Shown here one piece after another: positions 47,263 through 57,613 of a stretch of DNA of 64,000 bases. The notes under the pieces are model-generated. The model did no database searches. It was not told the DNA's origin and worked only from the letters and a program-made list of their open reading frames with translations. Origin of the DNA: Methylocaldum marinum (GTDB taxonomy: Bacteria > Pseudomonadota > Gammaproteobacteria > Methylococcales > Methylococcaceae); contig NZ_AP017928.1 in NCBI RefSeq assembly GCF_003584645.1, positions 1,576,981 to 1,640,980 of the forward strand, written 5' to 3'. Each line of letters opens with the position of its first letter. The stretch's first letter is position 1. The translations under genes were made by a program, and so were the position numbers.

Positions 47263-50200
47263 ATGACGAAATTCACTCATTTTTTCATCGACCGTCCTAT
47301 CTTCGCGTCGGTTCTTTCCATTCTGATCGTTCTGGTTGGCGGACTCGCGGCCTTTTCCCTTTCCATCGCGCAATACCCCGAGATCGCGCCGCCCACCATT
47401 CAGGTCAGCGCAACCTATCCGGGCGCGAATGCCCAGGTATTGGCCGAAACGGTGGCGACGCCCATCGAGCAGGAGATCAACGGCGTCGAAGATATGTTGT
47501 ACATGTCGTCGCAGTCCACCAACGATGGGGTCATGCGCCTGACCATCACGTTCAAGCCGGGAACCGATCTCGATAAGTCGCAAGTGCTGGTACAGAACCG
47601 GCTGACTCTGGCCGAACCGAAACTGCCGGAAGAAGTGCGACGACAGGGGATTACCGTGCGCAAGCGCAGCCCCGACTTGAGCCTGGTGGTGAACTTGATT
47701 TCGCCCGACGGACGCTACGATTCCGTTTATCTCAGCAATTACGCTCTGCTGCAGATCCGGGATGTGCTCGCCCGGCTGCCGGGCGTCGGCGACATCGTCC
47801 TGTTCGGCGAACGGGAATACAGCATGAGGGTTTGGCTGGACCCGGAAAAGGTCGCAGCCCGCAACCTGACAGCCACCGATGTCGTTCAGGCAATCCGCGA
47901 ACAAAACATCCAGGTCGCCGCCGGCGTGGTCGGGCAGCCGCCCACACCGGGCGGGATCGATTTCCAGCTCACCGTGACCACCATGGGACGCTTGTTGGAC
48001 GAATCCCAATTCGGCGACATCGTCATCAAAACCGGAAAGGACGGACAGATAACACGACTCAAGGACGTTGCAAGAATCGAACTCGGAGCAAAGGACTACA
48101 GCTCGTCGCTCAAGCTCGACGGTACGCCGACGGTCGGCATCGCCATTTTCCAGTTGCCGGGCTCCAACGCGATCGAAACCAAAGAGGCGGTGGTGGAAGC
48201 CATGGAAAGACTCAAGCAGCGCTTCCCCGAAGGGCTCGACTACCTCCTCGTTTATGACACCGTGGTGTTCGTGACGCAGTCCATCATCGCGGTCGTTCAG
48301 ACACTCTTCGAGGCCATCCTGCTGGTCGTGGTCGTGGTGTTGGTGTTCCTCCAGAACTGGCGGGCCACGATCATCCCGTTGCTGGCGGTACCCGTATCCC
48401 TCATCGGCACCTTCGCCGTCATGGCCGCCATGGGACTGTCTCTGAACACGCTTTCTCTGTTCGGACTGGTCCTCGCCATCGGCATCGTCGTGGACGACGC
48501 CATCGTCGTGGTCGAAAACGTGGAGCGGAACATTGCGCTCGGCCTCAGGGCACGGGAAGCGACCCGTATAGCCATGGAAGAAGTGGTCGGCCCGATTATC
48601 GCGACATCCCTGGTATTGGTCGCGGTTTTCGTGCCGACCGCCTTCATCACCGGCGTTTCCGGGGCGTTTTACAAGCAGTTCGCTCTGACTGTATCCGTAT
48701 CCACGGTCATTTCCACATTCAATTCGCTTACGCTGAGCCCGGCGCTCTGCGCCGTCCTTCTGGACCGCGCGCACGGGGACAAAGATTGGTTCACGCGCTT
48801 GACCGATCGCCTCTTCGGATGGTTTTTCCGCGGTTTCAATCGATTCTTCAGCGCCTTCAGCGAGGGCTACTCGCGGCTGGTCGGCCGGCTGATCCGCATC
48901 ACAGGCATGGTCCTGCTGCTTTACGTGGCGCTCAACGGCTTTAACTTTCTCGCTTTCGCGAAGGTGCCGAGCGGATTCATTCCGCAGCAGGACCAGGGCT
49001 ATCTCATTCTATACGCGCAGCTCCCGGACGCCGCCTCGCTGGAACGCACCGACGCGGTCATCGAGCGCTCCACCGATATCATCCTCAAGACCGAGGGCGT
49101 CGCTCACGTGAACGCATACGCCGGATTCTCGCTGCTCGCCGGAGGCCGCCAGTCGAACGCCGGCACCATGTTCGCCCGTCTCACGCCCTTCGAAGACCGC
49201 GCGGGGCATCCGGAACTCTCGGCGGACTCGATCATCGCGAAACTGCGAGAAAATCTCTCCGTGATCGAGGACGCGCAGATTGCCGTGTTCTCACCGCCGC
49301 CGGTCCGCGGCCTCAGCTCGGTGGGCGGCTTCAAGCTGCAGATCCAGGACCGCGCCAACGTGGGCCCCGAGGAGCTGCAGCGGGTGGCGAACGAAATCAT
49401 CGCCAAAGGCAACGAGCAGCCCGGACTGGTTGGCCTGTTCACGACCTTCCGGGCCAATGCGCCACAGATATACGTCGATATAAACCGAACCCAGGCCAAG
49501 TCGTACGATGTTCCGCTGAGCAACGTCTTTCAGACGCTTCAGATTTATCTCGGTTCGCTTTATGTCAATGATTTCAATCGCTTCGGCAGAACCTATCAGG
49601 TTACGGCACAGGCCGACTCGATGTTTAGACTGAGACCCTCGGATATCGCTAATCTCAAGACTCGGAATCTGAACGGCGACATGGTTCCTCTCGGCACCCT
49701 GGTCGACGTTCGCGAGACTGTCGGCCCGGACAAAGTAGCCCATTACAACATGTATCCCTCGGCCGAAATCAACGGCAGCACCCTGGCCGGCGTTAGTTCG
49801 GGCCAGGCCATCGCCCTCATGGAACAGGTGGCGAACCGAGAGCTTCCGCTGACGATGGGCTATGAATGGACCGAACTCAGCCTGCAGCAGATCCTGGCCG
49901 GCAATACGGCCATGATCATATTTCCCCTGAGCGTGATCTTCGTATTTCTCGCACTGGCCGCGCAATACGAAAGCTGGTCGCTGCCCTTCGCCGTCATTCT
50001 CATCGTTCCCACATGTCTCCTGAGCTCGATGGTCGGCATCTGGCTACGCGGCATGGATAACAATATCTTCACCCAGGTCGGATTTATCGTACTGGTCGGA
50101 CTGGCCAGCAAGAACGCGATTCTGATCGTCGAATTCGCCCGCAATCTTCAGGATGCCGGCAGAGACCGATACCAAGCCGCTATCGAAGCCGCGCGGCTGC

Positions 50201-50460
50201 GCCTTCGTCCGATCTTGATGACCTCCTTTGCCTTCATTCTCGGCGTGTCTCCGCTAGTGGTGTCCACCGGAGCCGGCGCGGAAAACCGGCGGATACTCGG
50301 AACCGCGGTATTCAGCGGGATGCTCGGGGTTACCTTCTTCGGTCTGCTGCTCACGCCGGTGTTCTACGTGGTCATACGCAAGTTCGCCGAACGCCGCCAG
50401 CAGCCCCCTGAAGACCCCGGGAAGGCCGGGATTCAAACCACGCCGAACAATCAAACCTAA
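47263..50460 (+). CDS. RND efflux permease, HAE1 (AcrB-like)
   Basis: 1065 aa, full length, with 12 membrane segments in the usual 1+5 / 1+5 arrangement. It exports hydrophobic compounds using the proton gradient. It starts FIDRPIFASVLSILIVLVGG; the proton-relay acidic pair is in helix 4 (AIGIVVDDAIVVVENVER); the helix 11 region reads FIVLVGLASKNAILIVEFA, with the relay Lys. Middle gene of an adaptor-permease-outer-membrane channel operon divergent from tetR. Intact even though the adaptor is frameshifted. Confidence 0.96.
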   Translation: MTKFTHFFIDRPIFASVLSILIVLVGGLAAFSLSIAQYPEIAPPTIQVSATYPGANAQVLAETVATPIEQEINGVEDMLYMSSQSTNDGVMRLTITFKPGTDLDKSQVLVQNRLTLAEPKLPEEVRRQGITVRKRSPDLSLVVNLISPDGRYDSVYLSNYALLQIRDVLARLPGVGDIVLFGEREYSMRVWLDPEKVAARNLTATDVVQAIREQNIQVAAGVVGQPPTPGGIDFQLTVTTMGRLLDESQFGDIVIKTGKDGQITRLKDVARIELGAKDYSSSLKLDGTPTVGIAIFQLPGSNAIETKEAVVEAMERLKQRFPEGLDYLLVYDTVVFVTQSIIAVVQTLFEAILLVVVVVLVFLQNWRATIIPLLAVPVSLIGTFAVMAAMGLSLNTLSLFGLVLAIGIVVDDAIVVVENVERNIALGLRAREATRIAMEEVVGPIIATSLVLVAVFVPTAFITGVSGAFYKQFALTVSVSTVISTFNSLTLSPALCAVLLDRAHGDKDWFTRLTDRLFGWFFRGFNRFFSAFSEGYSRLVGRLIRITGMVLLLYVALNGFNFLAFAKVPSGFIPQQDQGYLILYAQLPDAASLERTDAVIERSTDIILKTEGVAHVNAYAGFSLLAGGRQSNAGTMFARLTPFEDRAGHPELSADSIIAKLRENLSVIEDAQIAVFSPPPVRGLSSVGGFKLQIQDRANVGPEELQRVANEIIAKGNEQPGLVGLFTTFRANAPQIYVDINRTQAKSYDVPLSNVFQTLQIYLGSLYVNDFNRFGRTYQVTAQADSMFRLRPSDIANLKTRNLNGDMVPLGTLVDVRETVGPDKVAHYNMYPSAEINGSTLAGVSSGQAIALMEQVANRELPLTMGYEWTELSLQQILAGNTAMIIFPLSVIFVFLALAAQYESWSLPFAVILIVPTCLLSSMVGIWLRGMDNNIFTQVGFIVLVGLASKNAILIVEFARNLQDAGRDRYQAAIEAARLRLRPILMTSFAFILGVSPLVVSTGAGAENRRILGTAVFSGMLGVTFFGLLLTPVFYVVIRKFAERRQQPPEDPGKAGIQTTPNNQT

Positions 50461-50472
50461 TTTCGCGACGAT

Positions 50473-51993
50473 ATGCCTAAACCTCGTGATGCTCTTCGGC
50501 TCCAACAATTTGCAATGCGCAGTTGCTCCGCGACTGCGCCCTCCCGCGCACGCCATGCCGTCGCGTTGACACTCCTTGCACTTCTCTCCGCCTGTGCGGT
50601 CGGTCCCGATTATTCCAAACCGGAGGTTGCCCCGGGCGCACAATTCGCCCATGCCGTGCTCCCTGAATTCAAGCGTGACGGTATCGAAGTGGCGTGGTGG
50701 AAGCAGTTCAATGATCCGTTACTGTCACAGCTGATCGACCGGGCGGTGAACAGTAACCTGGATCTCAAGGCAGCCGAAGCGAATCTTCGAGTCGCCCGCG
50801 CGCTATATCTGGAAGCCGGGCTGGACCTTCTTCCGACCATCACCAGCCACGCCAATTACACGACACAGAAGCGAAGTTTCGACGCCATGAACCGTCGGAC
50901 CTTCGCACCCCGAGAGCTGGAACTCTTCAACGTCGGATTCGATGCCTTTTGGGAAGTGGATTTCTTTGGTCGGATACGGCGCAGTGTCGAAGCGCGCGAC
51001 GCTGAAGTCGAGGCCGCGGAGGCCGACCTGCGCGACCTCCTGGTCAGCGTCATTTCGGAAGTGGCGCTCAATTATTTCGAACTGCGCGGACTGCAAAACC
51101 AATTGGATGTTGCACAGAAAAACGCCGACAACCAGGCGGCGACCCTGGAATTGACGCAAGCCAGACTTGAAGCCGGTCGCGGCACTGAGCTGGATACCTC
51201 CCGAGCAAAGGCCCAACTCGATTCGACTCTGGCGACGATTCCGCCGATTCAGAGCCGAATCCGGGAGACCATTCATCGCCTCGGCGTGCTCGTCGGCCAG
51301 CTTCCGGACTCGCTCTCGAATAACTTGTCCCCGCCCGCCCCGATGCCGACGATTCCGGAAACGATCCAGATCGGCGCGCCCGCTGATCTCATGCGGCGCC
51401 GCCCGGATATCCGCGTTGCCGAGCGTAATCTGGCTGCGGCGACCGCCCGCATCGGCGTCGCCACGGCCGATCTTTTCCCCAGGGTAACCTTCAACGGCAC
51501 TATCGCCTTGGAGTCCCGCACACTTGCCGGGCTCGGCGCCTCCGGCACCGAGGCTTTCTCGGCGGGACCGCGCATCTCCTGGGCGTTTCTCGATCTCGGA
51601 CGGGTCCGAGCCCGCATCAGGGCGGCGGACGCCAGCGCGGAAGCCAGGCTCGCGAATTATGAACAAACCGTGCTGAACGCGCTCGAGGAAACCGAAAACG
51701 CACTCGTCAATTACAATCGGAACCGTGCCCGCCGAGCCTTGCTCGCTTCCGCGGCGACAGCCAGCGAGCGGGCGCATGAACTCGCGCATTTACGTTTCGA
51801 AGACGGCATTTCGGATTTCCTCACCGTGTTGGACGCCGAACGCCGCCTGCTGCTCGACCAGGAACAACTGGCCCAAAGCCAGACGGTCACGGCAACCAGC
51901 CTGATAGCGCTCTATAAAGCGCTGGGCGGCGGTTGGGAAGTCTATGAACCCGGCGAAAATTCCGTGGCGACGCTTCCCGCCTCGACGCGCTAG
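50473..51993 (+). CDS. Outer-membrane efflux channel, NodT family
   Basis: 506 aa from the ATG at 50473; a Met at 50512 is another option. Lipobox LLSACAVGPDY gives an N-terminal lipid anchor. Two OEP domains in repeat (LDLKAAEANLRVARALYLEAG and ADLFPRVTFNGTIALESRT, RRRPDIRVAERNLAAATARIGVA). TolC-like trimer channel for the RND pump. It lies 12 bp after the permease. Confidence 0.93.
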   Translation: MPKPRDALRLQQFAMRSCSATAPSRARHAVALTLLALLSACAVGPDYSKPEVAPGAQFAHAVLPEFKRDGIEVAWWKQFNDPLLSQLIDRAVNSNLDLKAAEANLRVARALYLEAGLDLLPTITSHANYTTQKRSFDAMNRRTFAPRELELFNVGFDAFWEVDFFGRIRRSVEARDAEVEAAEADLRDLLVSVISEVALNYFELRGLQNQLDVAQKNADNQAATLELTQARLEAGRGTELDTSRAKAQLDSTLATIPPIQSRIRETIHRLGVLVGQLPDSLSNNLSPPAPMPTIPETIQIGAPADLMRRRPDIRVAERNLAAATARIGVATADLFPRVTFNGTIALESRTLAGLGASGTEAFSAGPRISWAFLDLGRVRARIRAADASAEARLANYEQTVLNALEETENALVNYNRNRARRALLASAATASERAHELAHLRFEDGISDFLTVLDAERRLLLDQEQLAQSQTVTATSLIALYKALGGGWEVYEPGENSVATLPASTR

Positions 51994-52035
51994 TACATAC
52001 TTCCGCCTACCGCCAGCCTTTGGAGCAAACCGGCA

Positions 52036-52548
52036 ATGAAAGACGAATTGCTCTGCGAAGTCGACGAGCATGATCGCGTTCTCGGCCCTCGTGCCCGCGG
52101 CGAAGTGCATCGCCTGGGTTTACGCCATCGGGCAGTGCATATCCTGGTTTTCAGCGAAGCTGAGGACATACTTCTGCAAAAGCGCTCGAGGACCAAAGAC
52201 ATTAATCCGGGGCTTTGGGATACCTCCGCCGCCGGCCACGTGGACTGGGGCGAAAGCTATGACGACTGCGCAGCCCGGGAACTGAGCGAAGAGCTTGGAA
52301 TCACGAGCCGTTCGCCTCTGCCATTCTTGTTCAAGCTGCCGGCTTCCGCGCATACCGGATGGGAGTTTGTTCAGGTTTATCGCGTAGTCCACTCCGGCAC
52401 GCTGCGGCCCGACCCTCGGGAAATCGAGGAGTGCCGATGGTTTGCATGCAAGGATCTGGATGGCTGGGTCAGGGGACCCGGAATCGGACTGACAACGTCG
52501 TTTCGCCGGATTTGGCAAACCTATCGCGATATCGAAGCTCTGCGCTAG
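52036..52548 (+). CDS. NUDIX hydrolase, YfcD-like
   Basis: 170 aa. Full Nudix box GHVDWGESYDDCAARELSEELGI. It begins with CEVDEHDRVLGPRARGEVHRLGLRHRAVHI, the pattern of the YfcD / isopentenyl-diphosphate isomerase-like branch. It hydrolyses a nucleoside diphosphate-linked substrate; identity unknown. It stands 42 bp after the efflux channel and may be read through, but has no obvious link to efflux. It is convergent with the next gene, also a NUDIX protein. Confidence 0.88.
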   Translation: MKDELLCEVDEHDRVLGPRARGEVHRLGLRHRAVHILVFSEAEDILLQKRSRTKDINPGLWDTSAAGHVDWGESYDDCAARELSEELGITSRSPLPFLFKLPASAHTGWEFVQVYRVVHSGTLRPDPREIEECRWFACKDLDGWVRGPGIGLTTSFRRIWQTYRDIEALR

Positions 52549-52554
52549 CCGTCC

Positions 52555-53130
52555 TCAGGCGCTATCCAGCCACGCCTTGAGCTTTACCAAAGCCAGCCTC
52601 GTCGAGTTGAATGCCAGTTCTTCCGGCTCGATGTCGCCGGCAGACACCAGCCGATAATCGGCCACATCATCGGCCGCCTTCAAGGCGTGGATTTCAGGTG
52701 CATCACAGACAAAAAATATGTCCGTGACTTTGTAAAGCACGCCACCGTATAGGTAATCGTTCGGCGCGCTGCTCAGGTAGCGATAATTAGTCGTTTCGAT
52801 GTTCAACTCTTCGGAGATCTCGCGGCGCAACGAGTCTTCCACGGTTTCGTTGAATTCGATGAACCCGCCTGGAAGATCGAGCTTGCCTTTTGCCGGATCC
52901 CTCGCCCGCACGCATAGAATCAGCCGATCTTGATGGAAGACGAACGCACCCGCCGCCGCGCTGGTATTGAAGAAGAACTGGAAGCCGCAACGCCCGCATC
53001 GAATCGCGCGCTGTTCCCGCACGCTCAAACATTCGCAGCCGCATCGGGGACAAAACCGAAAAGCGTCGTACGGTCCCGGGCCGGGGTCGAGATCACCGAA
53101 TGACAAACCCTCAGAATTCTGTAGTTTCAT
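52555..53130 (-). CDS. NUDIX hydrolase with N-terminal zinc ribbon
   Basis: 191 aa from the ATG at 53130 (MKLQNSEGLSF); an ATG at 53169 would add 13 residues. Zinc ribbon CPRCGCE...CGRCG in the first 50 residues, then the Nudix box GGFIEFNETVEDSLRREISEELNI. This is the NADH pyrophosphatase-like or ADP-ribose-pyrophosphatase-like layout, but substrate is not readable. It ends 6 bp from the convergent YfcD-like gene. Confidence 0.88.
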   Translation of the reverse strand: MKLQNSEGLSFGDLDPGPGPYDAFRFCPRCGCECLSVREQRAIRCGRCGFQFFFNTSAAAGAFVFHQDRLILCVRARDPAKGKLDLPGGFIEFNETVEDSLRREISEELNIETTNYRYLSSAPNDYLYGGVLYKVTDIFFVCDAPEIHALKAADDVADYRLVSAGDIEPEELAFNSTRLALVKLKAWLDSA

Positions 53131-53192
53131 GGCTTCTTCGATGTTGAACGATACTCCGTTTGCATCCATCCGCGACAGACGGGGACTTTTCG

Positions 53193-54341
53193 TTAAAGGT
53201 TAGGCACCAGGCGGGCGATTTTGCCGTCGTCGGTGGAAAAATAAAGATAGCCTTCCGGCCCCGGCCTTACATGGCGAAAATGCATTCTCAGGTCATCCAG
53301 CAATTCTTCTTCCTTAACGACCTTGCTGTTCTCGTCTATCACCAGGCGCCGCAGGTGCTGTCCGCTCAAATTGGCCACGAACAGACTTCCTCTCCACCTC
53401 GGGAAAGCGTCCCCGGAATAAAAAGCGATTCCGGAGGGGGAAATGGACGGCACGTAATACGCGATCGGCTGTTCCATACCGGCTTTTTCGGTACCTTCGC
53501 CTATTTTCGGTCCCCAATACTCGCGTCCATAGGTAATCACCGGCCATCCGTAATTCGCCCCCGGACGGATCACATTGATTTCGTCGCCGCCTCGGGGCCC
53601 GAACTCGCTCTCCCACAATTCGCCCGTGACCGGGTGCTTCACCAAACCTTGCGGATTGCGATGACCATAGCTCCAAATCTCGGGTCGGGCATCGGGATTC
53701 TGCGCAAACGGATTGTCGCCGGGCACGCTACCATCCTCGTTCAGGCGCAAGATCTTGCCATTGTGGTAGCGCAAATCCTGTGCAAAATGCCGCTCGTTCC
53801 GGTCGCCTACCGAGATGAACAGCTTGCCGGAGCCATCGAACTCTATGCGCGAGCCGAAATGAATGTTGTTCCGGTTGGGCTGCCATGCACTGAACAGCTT
53901 CCGAAAATCCTTCAATTCCGAGCCCTCCAGCCTTCCGCGCCCGAGGGCCGTGGTCATTCCTTGATCCGCCGTTTTCGAATAGGTCAGATAAATCCAGCCG
54001 TTTTCATTAAACCCGGGATGGACTCTCACATCCAATAAGCCGCCTTGACCGGCCCGAGCCACCCCTGGCGTACCTTGCACGGTCTGCACCGACCTCGCTC
54101 CCGGATCAAGAATTCGCAACTGCCCGTCTCGTTCCGTAAAAACGATTCGACCGTCCGGAAGAAAATCGAAACCCCAGACCACGTCTTCCTGTTCGGCAAG
54201 GATTTCCACCGAAAACGGCTGTCCCTCGGATTCGTACGCGCCCTGCAACGAGCGAACCGTACTGAACCCGACGGCAACGATAGCCGCCACGATACCTAAG
54301 CGAATTCCGATGTCCTTTATCCTGCTCGCTTCAATTTTCAC
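53193..54341 (-). CDS. PQQ-dependent soluble aldose sugar dehydrogenase-like protein (YliI/Asd family)
   Basis: 382 aa. GTG start at 54341 with GGAGG 5 bp upstream. N-terminal signal or anchor (IGIRLGIVAAIVAVGFSTV), then a six-bladed propeller of the soluble glucose dehydrogenase type (VWGFDFLPDGRIVFTERDG, HPGFNENGWIYLTYSK, GSRIEFDGSGKLFISVGDR, SYGHRNPQGLV). Known members oxidise aldoses in the periplasm with PQQ and Ca2+. An organism making PQQ for methanol dehydrogenase could serve it. Substrate uncertain. Confidence 0.85.
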   Translation of the reverse strand: MKIEASRIKDIGIRLGIVAAIVAVGFSTVRSLQGAYESEGQPFSVEILAEQEDVVWGFDFLPDGRIVFTERDGQLRILDPGARSVQTVQGTPGVARAGQGGLLDVRVHPGFNENGWIYLTYSKTADQGMTTALGRGRLEGSELKDFRKLFSAWQPNRNNIHFGSRIEFDGSGKLFISVGDRNERHFAQDLRYHNGKILRLNEDGSVPGDNPFAQNPDARPEIWSYGHRNPQGLVKHPVTGELWESEFGPRGGDEINVIRPGANYGWPVITYGREYWGPKIGEGTEKAGMEQPIAYYVPSISPSGIAFYSGDAFPRWRGSLFVANLSGQHLRRLVIDENSKVVKEEELLDDLRMHFRHVRPGPEGYLYFSTDDGKIARLVPNL

Positions 54342-54480
54342 AGTGCCTCCGTATGGACTCGCGATCCGAAGCGCGTTGCGTCGATTGCTTAAGCCTAAGC
54401 TTTCCCACCCCCGGATCCTGAATAACCCAAGTTCCTCTCCCGTTCAAGGAAAAATGCGCTGACCGGCCGGCCCGCAGAAT

Positions 54481-55923
54481 TCACATCCGCCGCCAGGTCG
54501 TACCTCCGGAGGAATCTTCCAATACGATACCCTGCTCCTTGAGCTCGCTTCGAATCCGGTCCGCAGTGGCCCAGTCCTTGTTCTTGCGGGCTTCCAGGCG
54601 CTCTTGAATTTTCTGTTCGATGAGTTCGTCACCCCACACGAACTCGGCATCGGACTCGACACCTCCCGAGGTTCCACGCGTCGGCGATCCGACTTCGGAC
54701 TTAAGGAACGCTTCCGGATCCGTCTGCAGCAGTCCGAGGACTCCACCGAGGTGCTTCAGGACCGCCGCCAAGCTCTCCGCTTCATCGACATGCACATTTC
54801 GAGCCCGATTGATCTCGCGCGCTAAATCGAATAAAACGGCGATCGCTTCAGGCGTATTGAAATCGTCGTTCATCGATTCTTCGAATCGGGAACGAAACTC
54901 CCTGCCCCGGTTTTCCCCGGCGGAAACGGTCGATTCGCAACGCAAGCCGCGCAAGGCCGTGTATAGCCTGGTCAACGCGGCAGTGGCCTCGTCCAGATTT
55001 TCGTCCGAGTAGTTGAGCGGACTGCGGTAATGGCTGTTAAGAATGAAAAACCGCACCACTTCCGGGCGATAACGGGCCAGAACCTCGCGGACCGTAAAGA
55101 AATTGCCCAGGGATTTGGACATCTTCTCCTCGTTCACCCGCACGAATCCGTTGTGCATCCAAACGTTGACGAACTCTTCGCCGGTCGCCCCTTCCGATTG
55201 CGCGATCTCGTTTTCGTGGTGGGGGAACTGCAAATCCATGCCGCCGCCATGAATGTCGAAATGATGCCCCAGACAGCGGGTGGACATCGCGGAGCATTCG
55301 ATATGCCAGCCCGGACGCCCTTTGCCCCAAGGCGAATCCCAAGCCGGCTCTTCCGGCTTCGCCCGTTTCCAGAGCACGAAATCCAGGGGGTCGCGCTTGG
55401 CTTCCTCGACTTCCACCCGTTCGCCCGCCCGGAGGTCTTCGATGTTCTTGCCGGATAAACGGCCGTAACCCTCGAATTTCGATACCGCGTAGAAAACGTC
55501 GCCGTTGTCTCCCACGTAGGCGTAGCCGCGATCGACCAAGGACTGAATCATCGCGAGCATATCGTCGATGGATTGCGTCGCGCGCGGCTCGATGTCGGGA
55601 GGCAGCACGCCCAAGGCACGCTCGTCTTCGTGCATCGCATCGATGAACCTGGCGGTCAGCGCTGCGATAGGTTCTCGATTCTCGTTGGCGCGCCTGATGA
55701 TCTTGTCGTCGATGTCGGTGATGTTCCGGACATATGTGACTTGATAGCCGAGGTGCCGCAAATAGCGAACCACCATATCGAATACCACCATGACGCGGGC
55801 ATGTCCCAAATGGCAGTAGTCGTACACGGTCATCCCGCACACGTAGAGCCGGACCTTGCCCGGTTCGATTGGGGTAAAGACTTCCTTGCGGCCGGTCAGG
55901 CTGTTGTAGATCTTCAGCATCAT
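54481..55923 (-). CDS. cysS: Cysteinyl-tRNA synthetase
   Basis: 480 aa, class I. The HIGH-type motif is HLGHARV in [14 protein letters not shown] is exact ([10 protein letters not shown]). Zinc ligands: CGMTVYD near 29, [16 protein letters not shown]. The first ATG (55923) overlaps the gltX stop as ATGA. Charges tRNA-Cys in the cytoplasm. A mid-C-terminal Ser/Gly/Glu-rich insert ([19 protein letters not shown]) is longer than in common forms. Confidence 0.97.
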   Translation of the reverse strand: MMLKIYNSLTGRKEVFTPIEPGKVRLYVCGMTVYDYCHLGHARVMVVFDMVVRYLRHLGYQVTYVRNITDIDDKIIRRANENREPIAALTARFIDAMHEDERALGVLPPDIEPRATQSIDDMLAMIQSLVDRGYAYVGDNGDVFYAVSKFEGYGRLSGKNIEDLRAGERVEVEEAKRDPLDFVLWKRAKPEEPAWDSPWGKGRPGWHIECSAMSTRCLGHHFDIHGGGMDLQFPHHENEIAQSEGATGEEFVNVWMHNGFVRVNEEKMSKSLGNFFTVREVLARYRPEVVRFFILNSHYRSPLNYSDENLDEATAALTRLYTALRGLRCESTVSAGENRGREFRSRFEESMNDDFNTPEAIAVLFDLAREINRARNVHVDEAESLAAVLKHLGGVLGLLQTDPEAFLKSEVGSPTRGTSGGVESDAEFVWGDELIEQKIQERLEARKNKDWATADRIRSELKEQGIVLEDSSGGTTWRRM

Positions 55924-57320
55924 TCGGATTCGTAGGTGAATTCGGCTAATCGGCGATGTAGCCGGTGCGGGTCCAGCAATCGGTAAATCGCTCCGAGTTC
56001 CGGTCCGTCCAGACGTCCGGTCAAGCCGGCGCGGAGCGGCATGAACAGCGCCTTGCCCTTCGCGCCCGTCCTAGTCTTCAGCTCGCGCAGAAACATATCG
56101 AAATCGGCCTGCGCCGCGTTGGCGGCATCGATAGCGGAAAGAAAATAGGATTCTCCCGCTTGTGCGGCAGCTTCGGCGGCATCCGGATCGAGCTGCAACT
56201 CATCCGTGAACAGGATGCGTGCCCAACGGTCCGCCTGGTCCGGGAACACGCAGTTGCTGCGCACGATTTCGATGAACGCCGCAAGATGTTCCTCCGGAAC
56301 GATGGCGGCGGTCTCCTTGCGCAGCCATCCCCCGAGCGTCTCGTCGTCAGCCGATCGGACCACCAGTTGCTGCCAGTGATCCAGATGGGCGACGTCGAAC
56401 CGTGCCGGCGATTTTCCCAGGCGGGACAGATCGAAGTTCGCCTTGAGCGTTCGGAAATCCATGAGGTCGTCACAGTCGTAGTGGTGGCCCAGCCGGGCCA
56501 GCATGTTCAACAGGGCGCACGGAAAATAGCCTTCCTCGCGCAATTGTTTCAGGCTGCGGCTGCCGTTGCGCTTGGACAGGGGCGCTCCGTCGTCGCCCAT
56601 AATCAGCGAAATATGGGCATACTGCGGTATCGGCAAGCCGAGCGCCGCAAGCACCAGCATCTGCCGGGGCGTGTTGGCGAGATGGTCTTCGCCCCGCAGC
56701 ACGTGCGTCACCCCCATCAACGCATCGTCGATGGCGTTGCAGAAGAAAAATGCCGCGCTCCCGTCGGCTCGACGGATGATGAAATCGCCGATGTCGTCGG
56801 TAGCGAATTTCTGCGGTCCGCGCACGAGATCCTCGAATTCCACCGTTTCGTTCTTAGGTACTCGAAAGCGCAAGGTGGGCCGAAGTCCTTCGTCAAGCTT
56901 GCGGCTCACCTCGTCCGCGGTAAGGTGCGAACACTTGCCCGTGTAACGCGGCGGCTGACCGGAACTCAACTGGATCTTGCGCGAAATCTCCAGTTCCCGC
57001 GGCGAACAGAAACAGAAATAGGCGCGACCCTGCTGCTCGAGTTCCTCGTAATAACGCTGATAAATCGCGCCTCGACAAGATTGGAAGTATCGTTCATCCG
57101 GCTCGGCATTTTCTGGACCTTCATCCCAATTCAGGCCCATCCAGCGCAAATCGGCGATCAGTTCATCGACGAATTCGCTGCGGCTCCGCTCGCTGTCGGT
57201 ATCTTCGATACGAAGCAGGAAACGGTCTCCGAATAACGCGCTGAACAAGGCCGTGCGAGCGTTGCCGAGGTGCATGAGACCGGTCGGACTGGGAGCGAAG
57301 CGAGACTTGGTCGATTTCAT
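55920..57320 (-). CDS. gltX: Glutamyl-tRNA synthetase
   Basis: 466 aa from the ATG at 57320 ([20 protein letters not shown]); an upstream in-frame extension is not conserved in character. HIGH motif HLGN; the KMSKS equivalent is LSKRNGS. Zinc-type CFCSPRELE at about 100-108. Charges tRNA-Glu. Gene pair gltX-cysS with coupled translation. The gap 57321-57613 upstream has no convincing gene. Confidence 0.97.
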   Translation of the reverse strand: MKSTKSRFAPSPTGLMHLGNARTALFSALFGDRFLLRIEDTDSERSRSEFVDELIADLRWMGLNWDEGPENAEPDERYFQSCRGAIYQRYYEELEQQGRAYFCFCSPRELEISRKIQLSSGQPPRYTGKCSHLTADEVSRKLDEGLRPTLRFRVPKNETVEFEDLVRGPQKFATDDIGDFIIRRADGSAAFFFCNAIDDALMGVTHVLRGEDHLANTPRQMLVLAALGLPIPQYAHISLIMGDDGAPLSKRNGSRSLKQLREEGYFPCALLNMLARLGHHYDCDDLMDFRTLKANFDLSRLGKSPARFDVAHLDHWQQLVVRSADDETLGGWLRKETAAIVPEEHLAAFIEIVRSNCVFPDQADRWARILFTDELQLDPDAAEAAAQAGESYFLSAIDAANAAQADFDMFLRELKTRTGAKGKALFMPLRAGLTGRLDGPELGAIYRLLDPHRLHRRLAEFTYESE

Positions 57321-57613
57321 ATCTGAGAAAGAATGAGGGATTATATTCGGCAAGCTTCTTGCCAATAGGACAATTTAGAGCAAGGCGTAACCTGCCGCAA
57401 GCGTAGAAAAGCTATGCTTCGTAGAGCGTTGCTTTCGGTTGACACAGGTGTTGCTGCTCGTCAACGACCGTTTGCACGAAAATCGCATGGTAAGCTTACC
57501 TTCGCTGAAATTTTCATTTATAGTATCGAGCCAATACAATTAGGACATTTCCGGCACCCGGTTAATCGAGCCTCAAGATTCGCGACCGTGCCGGACAATA
57601 TGAGCATCTGATC

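Noticed and set aside
47173..48774. Long open frame antisense to the RND permease
   Set aside because: His/Asp/Arg-rich mirror translation of a GC-rich gene; no start signal or domain.
55965..57236. Long open frame antisense to gltX
   Set aside because: Shadow of the gltX reading frame caused by high GC; gltX is certain.
57414..57611. 65-codon frame ending just before the NuoM-like gene
   Set aside because: No ribosome site and no domain; close spacing to the next start looks accidental.
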